Positions 20,074 through 26,984 of a stretch of DNA of 26,984 nucleotides are shown here, piece after piece. The DNA is from DASZTV01 sp035548055. Lineage in GTDB: Bacteria; Actinomycetota; Actinomycetes; JAFAQI01. The position numbers and the translations under genes are program-made. The notes under the pieces are model-generated. The model searched no databases. It was not told the DNA's origin and saw only the letters and a list, made by a program, of their open reading frames with translations. Each line of letters starts with the position of its first letter. Position 1 is the stretch's first letter. The DNA lies in assembly GCA_035548055.1 (NCBI GenBank), contig DASZTL010000029.1, positions 1 to 26,984 on the forward strand. Direction: 5' to 3'.

Positions 20074-20775
20074 CTAGCGCGGCGACCAGCTCGCCGTACG
20101 GAGCAGTCTGCTGCGCCACGTGTCGCGGTAGTTCAACGCCTCGTGCATGAACATGCCGGGCTGCTTCAGCTCGGCCGGCGTGTCTTTCGTGATCAGTGTC
20201 ATGAGCAGGTTGTTGTCGAGCACCTTCTGCCAGAGAACGGCCTCCTTGCGGCGACCCGCGCCGTACGCCGGCTGGAAGCAGAGCTCGATGTCGAGCAGTC
20301 GGCTGTCCTTCGGTCGCTTCTCCATCGGCGTGAAGTAGCCGGTCTCCCAGAACGTGGTGTAGTCGATGAGCGAGGCGTGCGGCCAGCCGGTGTCCTCCAT
20401 GTAGACGACGGGCTCGTGATCCTGCGGCGTCGTCGGTACAGATGTGAAGTCCACGTCCTGAAGGGGCGACCACGGAACCGGAAGCATGATGTTCGACGTC
20501 ACGCCGTGACGCATCGCATCGAGGTCCGTCTGCCAGTCGCGGAGGTCGCCGCGTTGCATCCGATCGGCCAGCCGATGCCAGGCCGCACCATCGCGAACCG
20601 CGGTCACCGTCACGACGTTGTACGCCGGACCGGTGCCGTGAACCCAGTGCAGGTACCACAGCAACCGGGCATCGTCCTCCTTGGCGAGCGTCGGCATCCA
20701 CTCGTCTCGGATTGCTGCCTCGAAGTCGTCCTCGGCACGGCCGCGCACTTCGTGCACCTCGTGGATGAACAGCAC
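20074..20775 (-). CDS. Conserved hypothetical, NIPSNAP-like ferredoxin-fold protein
   Basis: This 233-residue protein has no signal peptide or membrane helix. Residues 1-75 (MLFIHEVHEVRG..LLWYLHWVHGTGPAYNVVTVTAVRDGAAW) read like one dimeric alpha-beta-barrel unit of the NIPSNAP / Dabb kind. The second half (YMEDTGWPHASLIDYTTFWETGYFTPM...) may be another such unit, but I am less sure. The GTG start lies one base after the stop of the acyl-CoA ligase gene (20777), so translation is coupled. The pairing suggests it acts on or binds the CoA-ligated compound. It converges with the P450 gene with a 3-bp gap, and CTAG-gag-CTAG spans both stops. Confidence 0.65.
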   Translation of the reverse strand: MLFIHEVHEVRGRAEDDFEAAIRDEWMPTLAKEDDARLLWYLHWVHGTGPAYNVVTVTAVRDGAAWHRLADRMQRGDLRDWQTDLDAMRHGVTSNIMLPVPWSPLQDVDFTSVPTTPQDHEPVVYMEDTGWPHASLIDYTTFWETGYFTPMEKRPKDSRLLDIELCFQPAYGAGRRKEAVLWQKVLDNNLLMTLITKDTPAELKQPGMFMHEALNYRDTWRSRLLRTASWSPR

Positions 20776-20776
20776 C

Positions 20777-22204
20777 TCAGGAGCCCCCAGTCACCAGTCG
20801 GACGACCGCCTTGCGGTCGACCTTGTTCATGTCGGTCAACGGGACCTCGTCGGCGAACACGATGAGCTCCGGCGTCTTGTACTTGGCGATCCGCTCGGCG
20901 CACCACTGCTGGAGGGTGGCGGCGTCAACCGGCTCACTCGTCACCACGACCGCGCCGACTCTTTCGTTCATCTCGGGGTCGGGGACGCCGGCGACCGCGC
21001 AGTCCGTGACGAACGGATGCTCCCGCAACACCGTCTCCACCTCGATCGGGCCGAACTTTTCCCCGCCGCGGTTGATCGTGTCCGACAGCCGGCCGTTGGG
21101 ATAGAGGTAACCGTCGGCATCGACACGCACGAGATCGCCGGTACGCAGCCAGCCGTCGATGACGTTCTGCGACGACTTCACGAGAAGCTCGCCGACCTGT
21201 CCGGCCGGCAGCTCGGTGTCGGTGCCCGGCTCGACGATCCGGATCTCGACACCAGGCACGAGGCGGCCGACCGACTCACGATGTACGGGGTCGTGGGCGT
21301 CTTCCGGCATCGTGAAGGTGATGCCGCCGAGCGTCTCGGTCTGGCCGAATGTGTTGACGAGGGCGACGTTCGGCATTGCCGCCGTCAGTCGCTGGACCAG
21401 GTCACCCGACATCGGGCTGGCGCCGTAGGTGATCATCGCCAGGCTCGACAGGTCAGTGGTCGAGAGGTCCGGATGATCGACCACGCGGGAAAGCATCGTC
21501 GGCACCATGAAGGTCAGCTGGACCCGGTGCTTCTCGACCAGGTGGAGCCACTCACCGGCGTCGAAGCGACCTTGAATCGCAAGGCTGTGACCGCCGAGCA
21601 GACACACCATCGACCCGATCAAGCCGCCAACATGATGAAGCGGAACGCACAGCAGTCGCATCTGCGGATCGGCGACGTCGACGTACGGCGCAAGCCTCTC
21701 CGTCAAGGTGTTCCACGGCACGGGCACCGGCTTGGGTAGCCCGGTCGTGCCGCTGGTGAAGAGGATCAGGCCGTCAGCCGCGGCGCCGTCAGCGGGCGTA
21801 GCGTCATCGCTGGTCGGCTCGAGAGCTTCCATCCCGAGAACGGCGAGGTCCAAACCGTCGGTGCGGTCCTCGCACTGCGGCTCGACGATGACCGCCGCAC
21901 CCTTACCGGCGAGGTCGACCAGAGCCGCGACCTCATGTGCAGTCAACCGCGGATTGACCAGAGCCGGGGTGGCCCCGAGGCGCAGCGCGCCGAACGCCGC
22001 GGTGAGGGCAAGGCGTCCCGGCCCGGCGATGACGTACACCTTGTCGCCGACTCCGACTCCGATCGCACGCAGCCGGGCGGCAGTCGAGCGGATCGCGGCG
22101 GCGTACTCGCCGTACGTCCAGTGCGAGTCGGACTCGACGAGAGCCGGCCGGTCCGGATCGCGGATCAGCAGGTCATCGGCGACGGTACGCAGGTCCAGCG
22201 ACAC
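20777..22204 (-). CDS. Acyl-CoA synthetase / AMP-dependent ligase
   Basis: This 475-residue adenylating enzyme activates a carboxylic acid to its acyl-AMP and then CoA thioester. The phosphate loop is LILFTSGTTGLPKPVPV at about 145-161; the usual Gly after the Lys (PKG) is Pro here. NTFGQTETLGG is the A5 motif. WLRTGDLVRVDADGYLYPNGRLSDTINRGGEKFGPIEVE holds motifs A7 and A8. MNKVDRKAVV provides the catalytic lysine near the C-terminus. The length is slightly short for the family. Substrate unknown; the short-chain/aromatic acid group is likelier than very-long-chain. TATGGT lies 6 nt before the GTG at 22204, indicating a leaderless mRNA. An acyl-CoA ligase (fadD6) near a LOG-type gene also occurs in M. 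tuberculosis. Confidence 0.9.
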   Translation of the reverse strand: MSLDLRTVADDLLIRDPDRPALVESDSHWTYGEYAAAIRSTAARLRAIGVGVGDKVYVIAGPGRLALTAAFGALRLGATPALVNPRLTAHEVAALVDLAGKGAAVIVEPQCEDRTDGLDLAVLGMEALEPTSDDATPADGAAADGLILFTSGTTGLPKPVPVPWNTLTERLAPYVDVADPQMRLLCVPLHHVGGLIGSMVCLLGGHSLAIQGRFDAGEWLHLVEKHRVQLTFMVPTMLSRVVDHPDLSTTDLSSLAMITYGASPMSGDLVQRLTAAMPNVALVNTFGQTETLGGITFTMPEDAHDPVHRESVGRLVPGVEIRIVEPGTDTELPAGQVGELLVKSSQNVIDGWLRTGDLVRVDADGYLYPNGRLSDTINRGGEKFGPIEVETVLREHPFVTDCAVAGVPDPEMNERVGAVVVTSEPVDAATLQQWCAERIAKYKTPELIVFADEVPLTDMNKVDRKAVVRLVTGGS

Positions 22205-22210
22205 CGCGGC

Positions 22211-22216
22211 ACCATA
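22211..22216 (-). promoter_or_regulatory. -10 element TATGGT of the acyl-CoA ligase gene
   Basis: Read on the minus strand, TATGGT ends 6 nt before the GTG at 22204. It lies in a 33-bp gap after the LOG-family gene, so the ligase can be transcribed on its own. Confidence 0.55.
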
Positions 22217-22237
22217 ACGCCAAGCCGAGCGGCGCTG

Positions 22238-23038
22238 CTACGGCGCGTCCGGGCGCGTGGACTTGCGTTGAATGAATTCGACGATCTCGTCGACGTCATC
22301 ACTCACGTGGATCAGGTCGAGATCCACCTTGTTGATCTTGCCGTCCGGCAGCATCGCGTTGCGCAGCCAGTCCATCAGACCGCCCCAGTACTGCGAGCCG
22401 TAGAGGATCACGGGGAACGAGGTGACCTTTCGGGTCTGCACCAGCGTCAACGCCTCGAACAGCTCGTCCATCGTTCCGAAGCCGCCGGGTAGGACGACGA
22501 ACGCCTGCGCGTACTTCACGAACATCGTCTTGCGCACGAAGAAGTAGCGGAAGTTCACACCAAGGTCGACCCACTCGTTGAGCTTCTGCTCGAAGGGAAG
22601 CTCGATGCCCAGTCCGATGGACACGCCTCCCGCTTGTGTCGCGCCCTTGTTGACCGCTTCCATCACTCCCGGTCCACCGCCGGTGATCACGGCCCAGCCG
22701 GCACGGGCGAGCGCGCTGCCGAGCTGCTCGCCGACGGCGTACTCCTCGGAGTCCGGCTTGGTGCGGGCCGAGCCGAACACGCTGACGGCGCGCGGTACCT
22801 CCGCGAGCTGCCCGAACCCCTCGACGAACTCCGACTGGATGCGCAGCACGCGCCACGGGTCGGTGTGCACCCAGTCCGACGGTCCGCGCGTGTCCAGCAG
22901 CCGCTGGTCCGTGGTGGTGGCCTGAACCTGACCGCGCCGCAGCACGACCGGTCCACGCCGCTTCTCCGGAGGTGCTTCGGCCGGCGGGTTCTCCGGCGCG
23001 AGCTCGTCGGGCAGCCGGTCGGGGTCGAGGGGGGTCAT
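22238..23038 (-). CDS. LOG-family cytokinin riboside 5'-monophosphate phosphoribohydrolase
   Basis: This 266-residue Rossmann-fold enzyme cleaves nucleoside 5'-monophosphates at the N-glycosidic bond; LOG proteins release cytokinins or other bases. The signatures are VSVFGSARTKPDS at about 85-97, GGGPGVMEAVNKGA at about 120-133 and the diagnostic PGGFGTMDELFEAL at about 184-197. About 80 residues precede the core, rich in Pro and Glu and probably disordered, more than in plant LOG. The ATG at 23038 overlaps the dapE stop (ATGA), so the two are translationally coupled. The frame continues upstream on the same strand, but that is the alternative frame of dapE. A LOG gene near dapE also occurs in M. 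tuberculosis (Rv1205). Confidence 0.9.
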   Translation of the reverse strand: MTPLDPDRLPDELAPENPPAEAPPEKRRGPVVLRRGQVQATTTDQRLLDTRGPSDWVHTDPWRVLRIQSEFVEGFGQLAEVPRAVSVFGSARTKPDSEEYAVGEQLGSALARAGWAVITGGGPGVMEAVNKGATQAGGVSIGLGIELPFEQKLNEWVDLGVNFRYFFVRKTMFVKYAQAFVVLPGGFGTMDELFEALTLVQTRKVTSFPVILYGSQYWGGLMDWLRNAMLPDGKINKVDLDLIHVSDDVDEIVEFIQRKSTRPDAP

Positions 23039-24096
23039 GCGGCGCCTCCCAGGTAGGCGCGCAGCACCCGTTCGCAGTCGGCGATCAACGGGACCTCGAC
23101 GTACTCCTCGCGGGTGTGAGCGAGGTTGGGGTCGCCTGGCCCGAAGTTCAACGCGGGGATCCCGAGGCCCGCGAAGCGTGCGACATCGGTCCATCCGAGC
23201 TTCGCCTGCGGCGCGCCGTCGACCGCGGCGAGGAAGTCCATCGCGGCAGGCTCGGTCAGCCGTGGTGGTGCGGCGGGCGCAGAGTCGGTGAGCACGCACT
23301 CGAACGGATCGAGCACTTCCTGTACGTGGGCGAGTGCCTGCTCCTCTGTGCGGTCCGGCGCGAACCTGAAGTTCACCGCGATCGTGCAACGGTCAGGAAC
23401 GACGTTGCCCGAGACGCCGCCTTCGATGCGCACCGCGTTGAGGCCTTCGCGGTACTCGCAGCCGTCGATCTCGACGCGTCTCGGTTCGTACGTCGACAGC
23501 CGCGACAGCACGTCAGCCGCGCCGTGGATCGCGTTGTGACCCAGCCACGAGCGTGCCGAGTGCGCCCGCCGTCCGGTGACGACCACCAGCACCCGCAGCG
23601 TGCCCTGGCAGCCGGCCTCAACCCGGTTGGACGTCGGCTCCATGAGTACGGCGAGGTCCGCCTTGAGCCAGTGCGGCGCGTTGCGCAGCACGCGGCCGAG
23701 ACCGTTGTGGGCGGCGTCGGTCTCCTCGTTGTCGTAGAACAGCCAGGTCACGTCATGGCGCGGGTCGGCGATCTGGGTGGCGAGCCGCAGCATGACTGCG
23801 ATACCCGCTTTCATGTCCGAGGTACCGCAGCCGTAGAGCTTGTCCCCGTCTCGCCGGCTCGGCAGGTTGTCGGCGACCGGGACCGTGTCCAGGTGTCCGG
23901 CAATCACGACCCGCTGCTCGCGCCCTAGCTCGGTACGGGCCATGAGGGCGTCGCCGTCGCGCTCGACGTGAAGGTGTGCGGCGCCGCGCAGGATCGCCTC
24001 GACCTCGTCGGCGAGGCGGGTCTCGCCACCCGACGGGGACGGGATGTCCACGAGTGAGGCCGTCAGCGCCTCGCCGGACAGGGTGGGGTCGATCAC
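23035..24096 (-). CDS. dapE: Succinyl-diaminopimelate desuccinylase
   Basis: This 353-residue M20 metallopeptidase-fold enzyme removes succinate from N-succinyl-LL-DAP in lysine and peptidoglycan-precursor synthesis. Zinc-site residues are H68 (AGHLDTVP), D94 (GCGTSDMKAG), E124/E125 (YDNEETDAAHNG), E153 (LMEPTSN) and the C-terminal His in GDPNLAHTREEYVEV. The Gly-rich AHSARSWLGHNAIH begins the dimerisation lid. The GTG at 24096 follows TACGGT by 7 nt with no ribosome site. It diverges from dapD across 45 bp and overlaps the LOG gene by 4 nt. Confidence 0.94.
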   Translation of the reverse strand: MIDPTLSGEALTASLVDIPSPSGGETRLADEVEAILRGAAHLHVERDGDALMARTELGREQRVVIAGHLDTVPVADNLPSRRDGDKLYGCGTSDMKAGIAVMLRLATQIADPRHDVTWLFYDNEETDAAHNGLGRVLRNAPHWLKADLAVLMEPTSNRVEAGCQGTLRVLVVVTGRRAHSARSWLGHNAIHGAADVLSRLSTYEPRRVEIDGCEYREGLNAVRIEGGVSGNVVPDRCTIAVNFRFAPDRTEEQALAHVQEVLDPFECVLTDSAPAAPPRLTEPAAMDFLAAVDGAPQAKLGWTDVARFAGLGIPALNFGPGDPNLAHTREEYVEVPLIADCERVLRAYLGGAA

Positions 24097-24103
24097 GGCC
24101 TAC

Positions 24104-24135
24104 ACCGTAAAGGGCTGGAGGCTCCCTCGTAGGGT
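24104..24135. promoter_or_regulatory. Back-to-back dapE and dapD promoters
   Basis: TACGGT on the minus strand (24109-24104) precedes the dapE GTG by 7 nt. TAGGGT on the plus strand (24130-24135) precedes the dapD GTG by 6 nt. The -35 position of each promoter overlaps the -10 of the other, and neither -35 matches the consensus. Simultaneous use of both should be mutually hindering. Confidence 0.55.
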
Positions 24136-24141
24136 GAGCGG

Positions 24142-25068
24142 GTGGGATTTCGGGAGGATGCAGCATCGGGCCGAGGGCTCGCGACGTGCGACGGGTCGGG
24201 TCGCGTGCTCGAGGCGTGGTTCCCCGCGCCCACGCTCGGGAGCGTGCCGGATGAGGTTCCGGAGCCGCTACACCCGGTGGTCGACGAGATCCGGCGGGTG
24301 AAGGTCGAGCCCATCGATGTCGTCATCGACTCACTCGCCGACGCTCCGGCTGACGCCGCTGACGTCTACCTCCGGCTGCAGCTCCTGTCGCACCGGGTGA
24401 TCCGTCCCCACGAAGCCAACCTCGACGGCATCTTCGGTCTCCTCGCGAACGTCGCATGGACCTCGCGCGGACCCGTTGTGGCCGATGACGTCGACATGAT
24501 GCGGGCGCGGGCACGGGCAGCCGGGGAGCGCATCGAGGTGTACGGCGTCGACAAGTTCCCGCGGATGACCGACTACGTCGTACCGAGTGGAGTGCGCATC
24601 GCCGACGCCGACCGGGTCCGGCTCGGCGCGTATCTCTCGCCGGGCACCACGGTCATGCATGAGGGCTTCGTGAACTACAACGCTGGCACGCTCGGCACGT
24701 CGATGGTCGAAGGACGCATATCGGCCGGCGTCGTCGTCGGCGACGGCACCGACATCGGTGGCGGTGCGTCGATCATGGGCACGCTGTCGGGTGGCGGGAG
24801 CGTCGTGGTCTCGCTGGGTGAGCGTTGTCTGTTGGGCGCCAACTCTGGCATCGGCATTGCACTGGGCGACGACTGTGTCGTCGCGGCGGGTTGCTACGTC
24901 ACCGCAGGATCGAAAGTGACTTTGCCGGACGGCCAGGTTGTCCCGGCGCGTGAGCTGTCGGGCGTCGACAACATGCAGTTCTGGACCAACACCGTCACCG
25001 GTGCCCTCGAGGCAAGGCCACGCAGTGGATCGTGGGGCGGGCTCAACGCGGCGTTGCACTCCCAGTAG
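24142..25068 (+). CDS. dapD: Tetrahydrodipicolinate N-succinyltransferase
   Basis: This 308-residue enzyme transfers succinate from succinyl-CoA to tetrahydrodipicolinate, two steps before DapE. The N-terminal helical domain runs to about 150. The left-handed beta-helix follows with hexapeptide repeats (VRIADADRVRLGAYLSPGTTVMHEGFVNYNAGTLG, then ISAGVVVGDGTDIGGGASIMG and CLLGANSGIGIALGDDCVVAAGCYV). It is the long actinobacterial form. The GTG start follows TAGGGT by 6 nt, so the mRNA is leaderless. A GNAT gene begins 3 nt after its stop. Confidence 0.95.
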   Translation: MGFREDAASGRGLATCDGSGRVLEAWFPAPTLGSVPDEVPEPLHPVVDEIRRVKVEPIDVVIDSLADAPADAADVYLRLQLLSHRVIRPHEANLDGIFGLLANVAWTSRGPVVADDVDMMRARARAAGERIEVYGVDKFPRMTDYVVPSGVRIADADRVRLGAYLSPGTTVMHEGFVNYNAGTLGTSMVEGRISAGVVVGDGTDIGGGASIMGTLSGGGSVVVSLGERCLLGANSGIGIALGDDCVVAAGCYVTAGSKVTLPDGQVVPARELSGVDNMQFWTNTVTGALEARPRSGSWGGLNAALHSQ

Positions 25069-25071
25069 CGG

Positions 25072-25554
25072 ATGAGTACGGCGGCAGGGCGGTCCGGCAT
25101 CACGATCGAGCCCGTCGATGCCCGCTCCGACGAGGCGCGTGCGCTGGTCGCGTCATACCTCGCCGAGATCCAGAAGACCTTCGGCTACGACACGACGCGA
25201 GCCGTGCCGGTGACCGATGAGGACTTCGATTCGCCACGCGGCCGGTTTCTCGTGGTGCGCGACGAGCACGGTGCCCCGGTCGGGTGTGGCGCCGTGCGGA
25301 TGCTCGACGCTGGCACCGCCGAGGTCAAGCGGATGTGGGTGAGCCCGACGATGCGCGGTCGCAGCGCCGGCCGGGCACTGCTCCACGCGCTCGAGTCGGC
25401 AGCGGTCGAGCTCGGCGCCACGACCGGCGTGCTCGACACGAACGCGACGTTGACCTCAGCGCTGGCGCTCTACCGCGTGAACGGTTGGCAGGAGGTGCCG
25501 CCGTACAACGACAACCCCGAAGCCACGCACTGGTTCCGCAAACAGGTCACCTAG
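25072..25554 (+). CDS. GNAT-family N-acetyltransferase
   Basis: This 160-residue protein carries the acetyl-CoA binding motif VKRMWVSPTMRGRSAGRALLHALE at about 84-107, with the R-x-x-G-x-A turn RGRSAGRA. The C-terminal strand-helix LYRVNGWQEVPPYNDNPEATHWFRK is typical of GNAT proteins that acetylate small amines or amino acids. The ATG is 3 nt after the dapD stop with no separate ribosome site, so it is probably translated by coupling. A role linked to DAP or lysine metabolism is possible but rests on position only. Confidence 0.85.
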   Translation: MSTAAGRSGITIEPVDARSDEARALVASYLAEIQKTFGYDTTRAVPVTDEDFDSPRGRFLVVRDEHGAPVGCGAVRMLDAGTAEVKRMWVSPTMRGRSAGRALLHALESAAVELGATTGVLDTNATLTSALALYRVNGWQEVPPYNDNPEATHWFRKQVT

Positions 25555-25585
25555 CGCGACCCAGCGGAGACGCCCGAGTCGATCC

Positions 25586-26179
25586 TCACTCCGGCTTCCG
25601 CTTCTGGGGATGTGGCGTCTCGCCGCACGCGAGCATTTCCACGAACTGCTGGATTCGTCGCGCGCGCGTCTCCGGGCGCTTCGCCTCCTGGACTCGGTAC
25701 ACGAGAGAGAACATGTTCGTGCGCGTCAGCACATCCCACATCTTCTGCGCGCTGGGAGATGCTGCCACCGCGTCGCGAAGGTCCTTGGGTATTTCGAGGG
25801 ACGCGGATCCGCGGTATGCCTTGTCCCACCGTCCGTCGTCCTTCGCCCGCTCGACTTCGGCGAGACCAGCCGGCTGCATGCGGCCCTCGGCGGCGAGACG
25901 CTCGGCGAACCCGACGTTGCGCCGTGACCAAGGACTTCGGGTGCTACGTGGGGTGAACCTGACGCGGTACGTCGCGTCGTCACCGGAGGTGCGGTGGCCG
26001 TCGATCCAGCCGAAGCACAGCGCCTCGAGCAAGGCGTCGTCGTACGTCAGTCGCGTCGGCTCGGCCGTCCCCTTCTTCGCCAGCACGAGCCGAACACCAG
26101 TGGACGTCGCGTGGTTGGCCGCGAGCCATTCACGCCACGCGAATAAATCCGAGACGAGGAGTTCGGGTACCGCCATCAC
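25586..26179 (-). CDS. YdeI/OmpD-associated (OmdA) family protein
   Basis: This 197-residue cytoplasmic protein matches the YdeI/OmdA family: WREWLAANHATSTGVRLVLAKKG near the start, YDDALLEALCFGWIDGHRTSGDDATYRVRFTPRSTRSPWSRRNV in the middle, and a C-terminal OmdA part containing IPKDLRDAVAASPSAQKMWDVL and a family-typical RPETRARRIQQFVEML helix. The biochemical role of the family is not firmly known; some members are linked to peptide or bacteriocin tolerance. The start is the GTG at 26179 or the adjacent ATG at 26176; GGAAGGAT lies 7-10 nt upstream. It converges with the GNAT gene. Confidence 0.88.
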   Translation of the reverse strand: MMAVPELLVSDLFAWREWLAANHATSTGVRLVLAKKGTAEPTRLTYDDALLEALCFGWIDGHRTSGDDATYRVRFTPRSTRSPWSRRNVGFAERLAAEGRMQPAGLAEVERAKDDGRWDKAYRGSASLEIPKDLRDAVAASPSAQKMWDVLTRTNMFSLVYRVQEAKRPETRARRIQQFVEMLACGETPHPQKRKPE

Positions 26180-26274
26180 TGAACGATCCTTCCACTCACC
26201 TCTGCCGGCTGGTCAGTCAGTCGGGCGTCCCGATGCCGCTCGATCGGTGAAGCCTGTCTACGCCCCGACGTGGC

Positions 26275-26284
26275 TGAGGCCTCA
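26275..26284. repeat. Short palindrome over a stop codon
   Basis: TGAGGCCTCA is a perfect 10-bp palindrome. Its right end (26282-26284) is the TGA stop of the minus-strand GNAT gene. It is short enough to arise by chance. I list it because other stops here also lie in inverted repeats. Confidence 0.3.
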
Positions 26285-26830
26285 CAGATCCGACGGGCGG
26301 TTGAGGACGTAGACGTGCTCCGGGCCTTGGTCTGACGGGTCCGGCGAGTCGAGCTCTCCCGACCAGATCCGCTCGAAGCCCGCTTTCTCGAGGATCCGCC
26401 AGGACGCGATATTGGCTTGCTGCACCGTGACGACGATCGCGCCCACCGGTCGCCACTTGAAGACCATCGGTACGAACTCCGCAATCATCGCGGAGCCGAT
26501 GCCCACACCGACGACGTCGGGCTCACCGATCAGGTAGTCGATGCCGGCCGCGTTGCTTACGTCAACGATGCCGTCGAACGCCGGCCACCACGCGGGCTCG
26601 TCGGCGATCAGATAGCGCTGGATCATCCCGACGGCGCGGCGGTCGGTGGCAACGATGAACAGCTCGGTCGGATCGTCGCCATCGATGCACGGTCCGTACT
26701 CCGCCTCGACGGCTGCGAGGTCAGCAGGTACGTCGCGCCACCACTCGGCGACGTGCGGGCGGCACAACCACTCGAACAGCAGCGGCAGGTCGGAGTGACC
26801 GAACCGTCTGAATCCGACCGCTTCCGTCAA
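26282..26830 (-). CDS. AAC(6')-like GNAT acetyltransferase
   Basis: This 182-residue GNAT protein resembles aminoglycoside 6'-N-acetyltransferases of the AAC(6')-Ib group and siderophore-type acetylases. Matching segments are DLPLLFEWLCRPHVAEWWRD at the N-terminus, AAGIDYLIGEPDVVGVGIGSAMIAEFV (acetyl-CoA turn GVGIGS) and VTVQQANIASWRILEKAGFERIW. Whether it acetylates aminoglycosides or another amine cannot be read from sequence. The only usable start is TTG at 26830; a stop lies 11 codons upstream in frame and no ATG or GTG lies between. The dapC end is 30 bp upstream on the same strand, so it may be co-transcribed. Confidence 0.8.
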   Translation of the reverse strand: MTEAVGFRRFGHSDLPLLFEWLCRPHVAEWWRDVPADLAAVEAEYGPCIDGDDPTELFIVATDRRAVGMIQRYLIADEPAWWPAFDGIVDVSNAAGIDYLIGEPDVVGVGIGSAMIAEFVPMVFKWRPVGAIVVTVQQANIASWRILEKAGFERIWSGELDSPDPSDQGPEHVYVLNRPSDL

Positions 26831-26860
26831 CCTGCGCGTGTCCCCGGTCGCTATGCGTGC

Positions 26861-26984
26861 TCAGGCACGGACAAGTCGGTCGGCTGCGGCAGCGATTCGC
26901 TCGTCGGTTGCAGTGAGTGCGATGCGCACATGCCGGGTCCCCGCCGTGCCGTAGAACGAACCGGGCGCGGCGAGGATGCCGCGC
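26861..26984 (-). CDS. dapC: C-terminal end of succinyldiaminopimelate transaminase
   Basis: The window edge cuts this gene; 40 C-terminal residues remain, RGILAAPGSFYGTAGTRHVR followed by IALTATDERIAAAADRLVRA. The segment GI-AAPG-FYG..G..HVRIALTATDER is typical of the C-terminus of DapC-type PLP-dependent aminotransferases, where the Arg of HVRIAL binds the substrate carboxylate. DapC makes N-succinyl-LL-DAP, the substrate of DapE. Its closeness to dapD and dapE supports the call. Other class I aminotransferases with a similar end cannot be fully excluded. Confidence 0.78.
   Translation of the reverse strand, partial: RGILAAPGSFYGTAGTRHVRIALTATDERIAAAADRLVRA

Noticed and set aside
23036..23389. 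Upstream extension of the LOG gene
   Set aside because: It would overlap dapE by over 350 bp in another frame. The ATG at 23038 overlapping the dapE stop is far more likely.

Overview
The window is high-GC DNA from a mycothiol-producing actinobacterium. Four things point there: a WhiB7-type regulator, a mycoredoxin, a TIGR03084-type DinB/mycothiol-fold protein, and the UvrD2-HRDC helicase. The nudC / mycoredoxin / uvrD2 / whiB7 neighbourhood recalls the Mycobacterium tuberculosis Rv3197A-Rv3199c block. The dapD / dapE / LOG / acyl-CoA ligase neighbourhood recalls Rv1201c-Rv1206. Both comparisons are from memory. I cannot place the genus. I see no tRNA, rRNA, IS element, prophage or CRISPR array, and gene density is that of ordinary chromosome.

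Layout. Bases 1-1392: the 3' end of an unknown gene, then a SigE-family ECF sigma factor overlapping a membrane-anchored extracytoplasmic protein. 1406-4312: NudC, then a TetR repressor divergent from an MpaB-type oxygenase, with a clear shared operator. 4432-7144: a secreted clan GH-A glycosidase-like protein divergent from a DHA2-type MFS exporter. 7241-10435: the TIGR03084 protein, mycoredoxin and UvrD2. 10507-12346: a TesB thioesterase, the complete whiB7 locus (AT-rich promoter, leader peptide, intrinsic terminator, whiB7) and a small basic ORF. 12423-15948: a phosphodiesterase with apparently permuted motif order, a channel-like membrane protein and an NlpC/P60 cell-wall hydrolase. 15945-20070: a minus-strand TetR / cupin-VOC fusion / FAD oxidoreductase module divergent from a cytochrome P450. 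20074-26984: an unknown NIPSNAP-like gene coupled to an acyl-CoA ligase, a LOG-family phosphoribohydrolase overlapping dapE, divergent dapD with a GNAT gene, YdeI/OmdA, an AAC(6')-like GNAT and the end of dapC. Three of the succinylase-branch DAP genes (dapE, dapD, dapC) therefore lie within about 4 kb.

Two genome-wide habits stand out. First, many genes start with a -10-like hexamer (mostly TANNNT) followed by exactly 6 nt and then ATG or GTG, with no Shine-Dalgarno. This is the signature of leaderless transcripts. Second, four intergenic spacers between 4.3 and 10.5 kb each carry a long inverted repeat (arms of 18-22 bp, four unrelated sequences) that overlaps or directly abuts a stop codon. 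None is followed by a T-run. Smaller stop-adjacent hairpins follow the whiB7 leader ORF and the channel-like gene. This stop-codon-anchored hairpin series is the least explained structure here. The whiB7 attenuator and the permuted phosphodiesterase are the other main points of interest.
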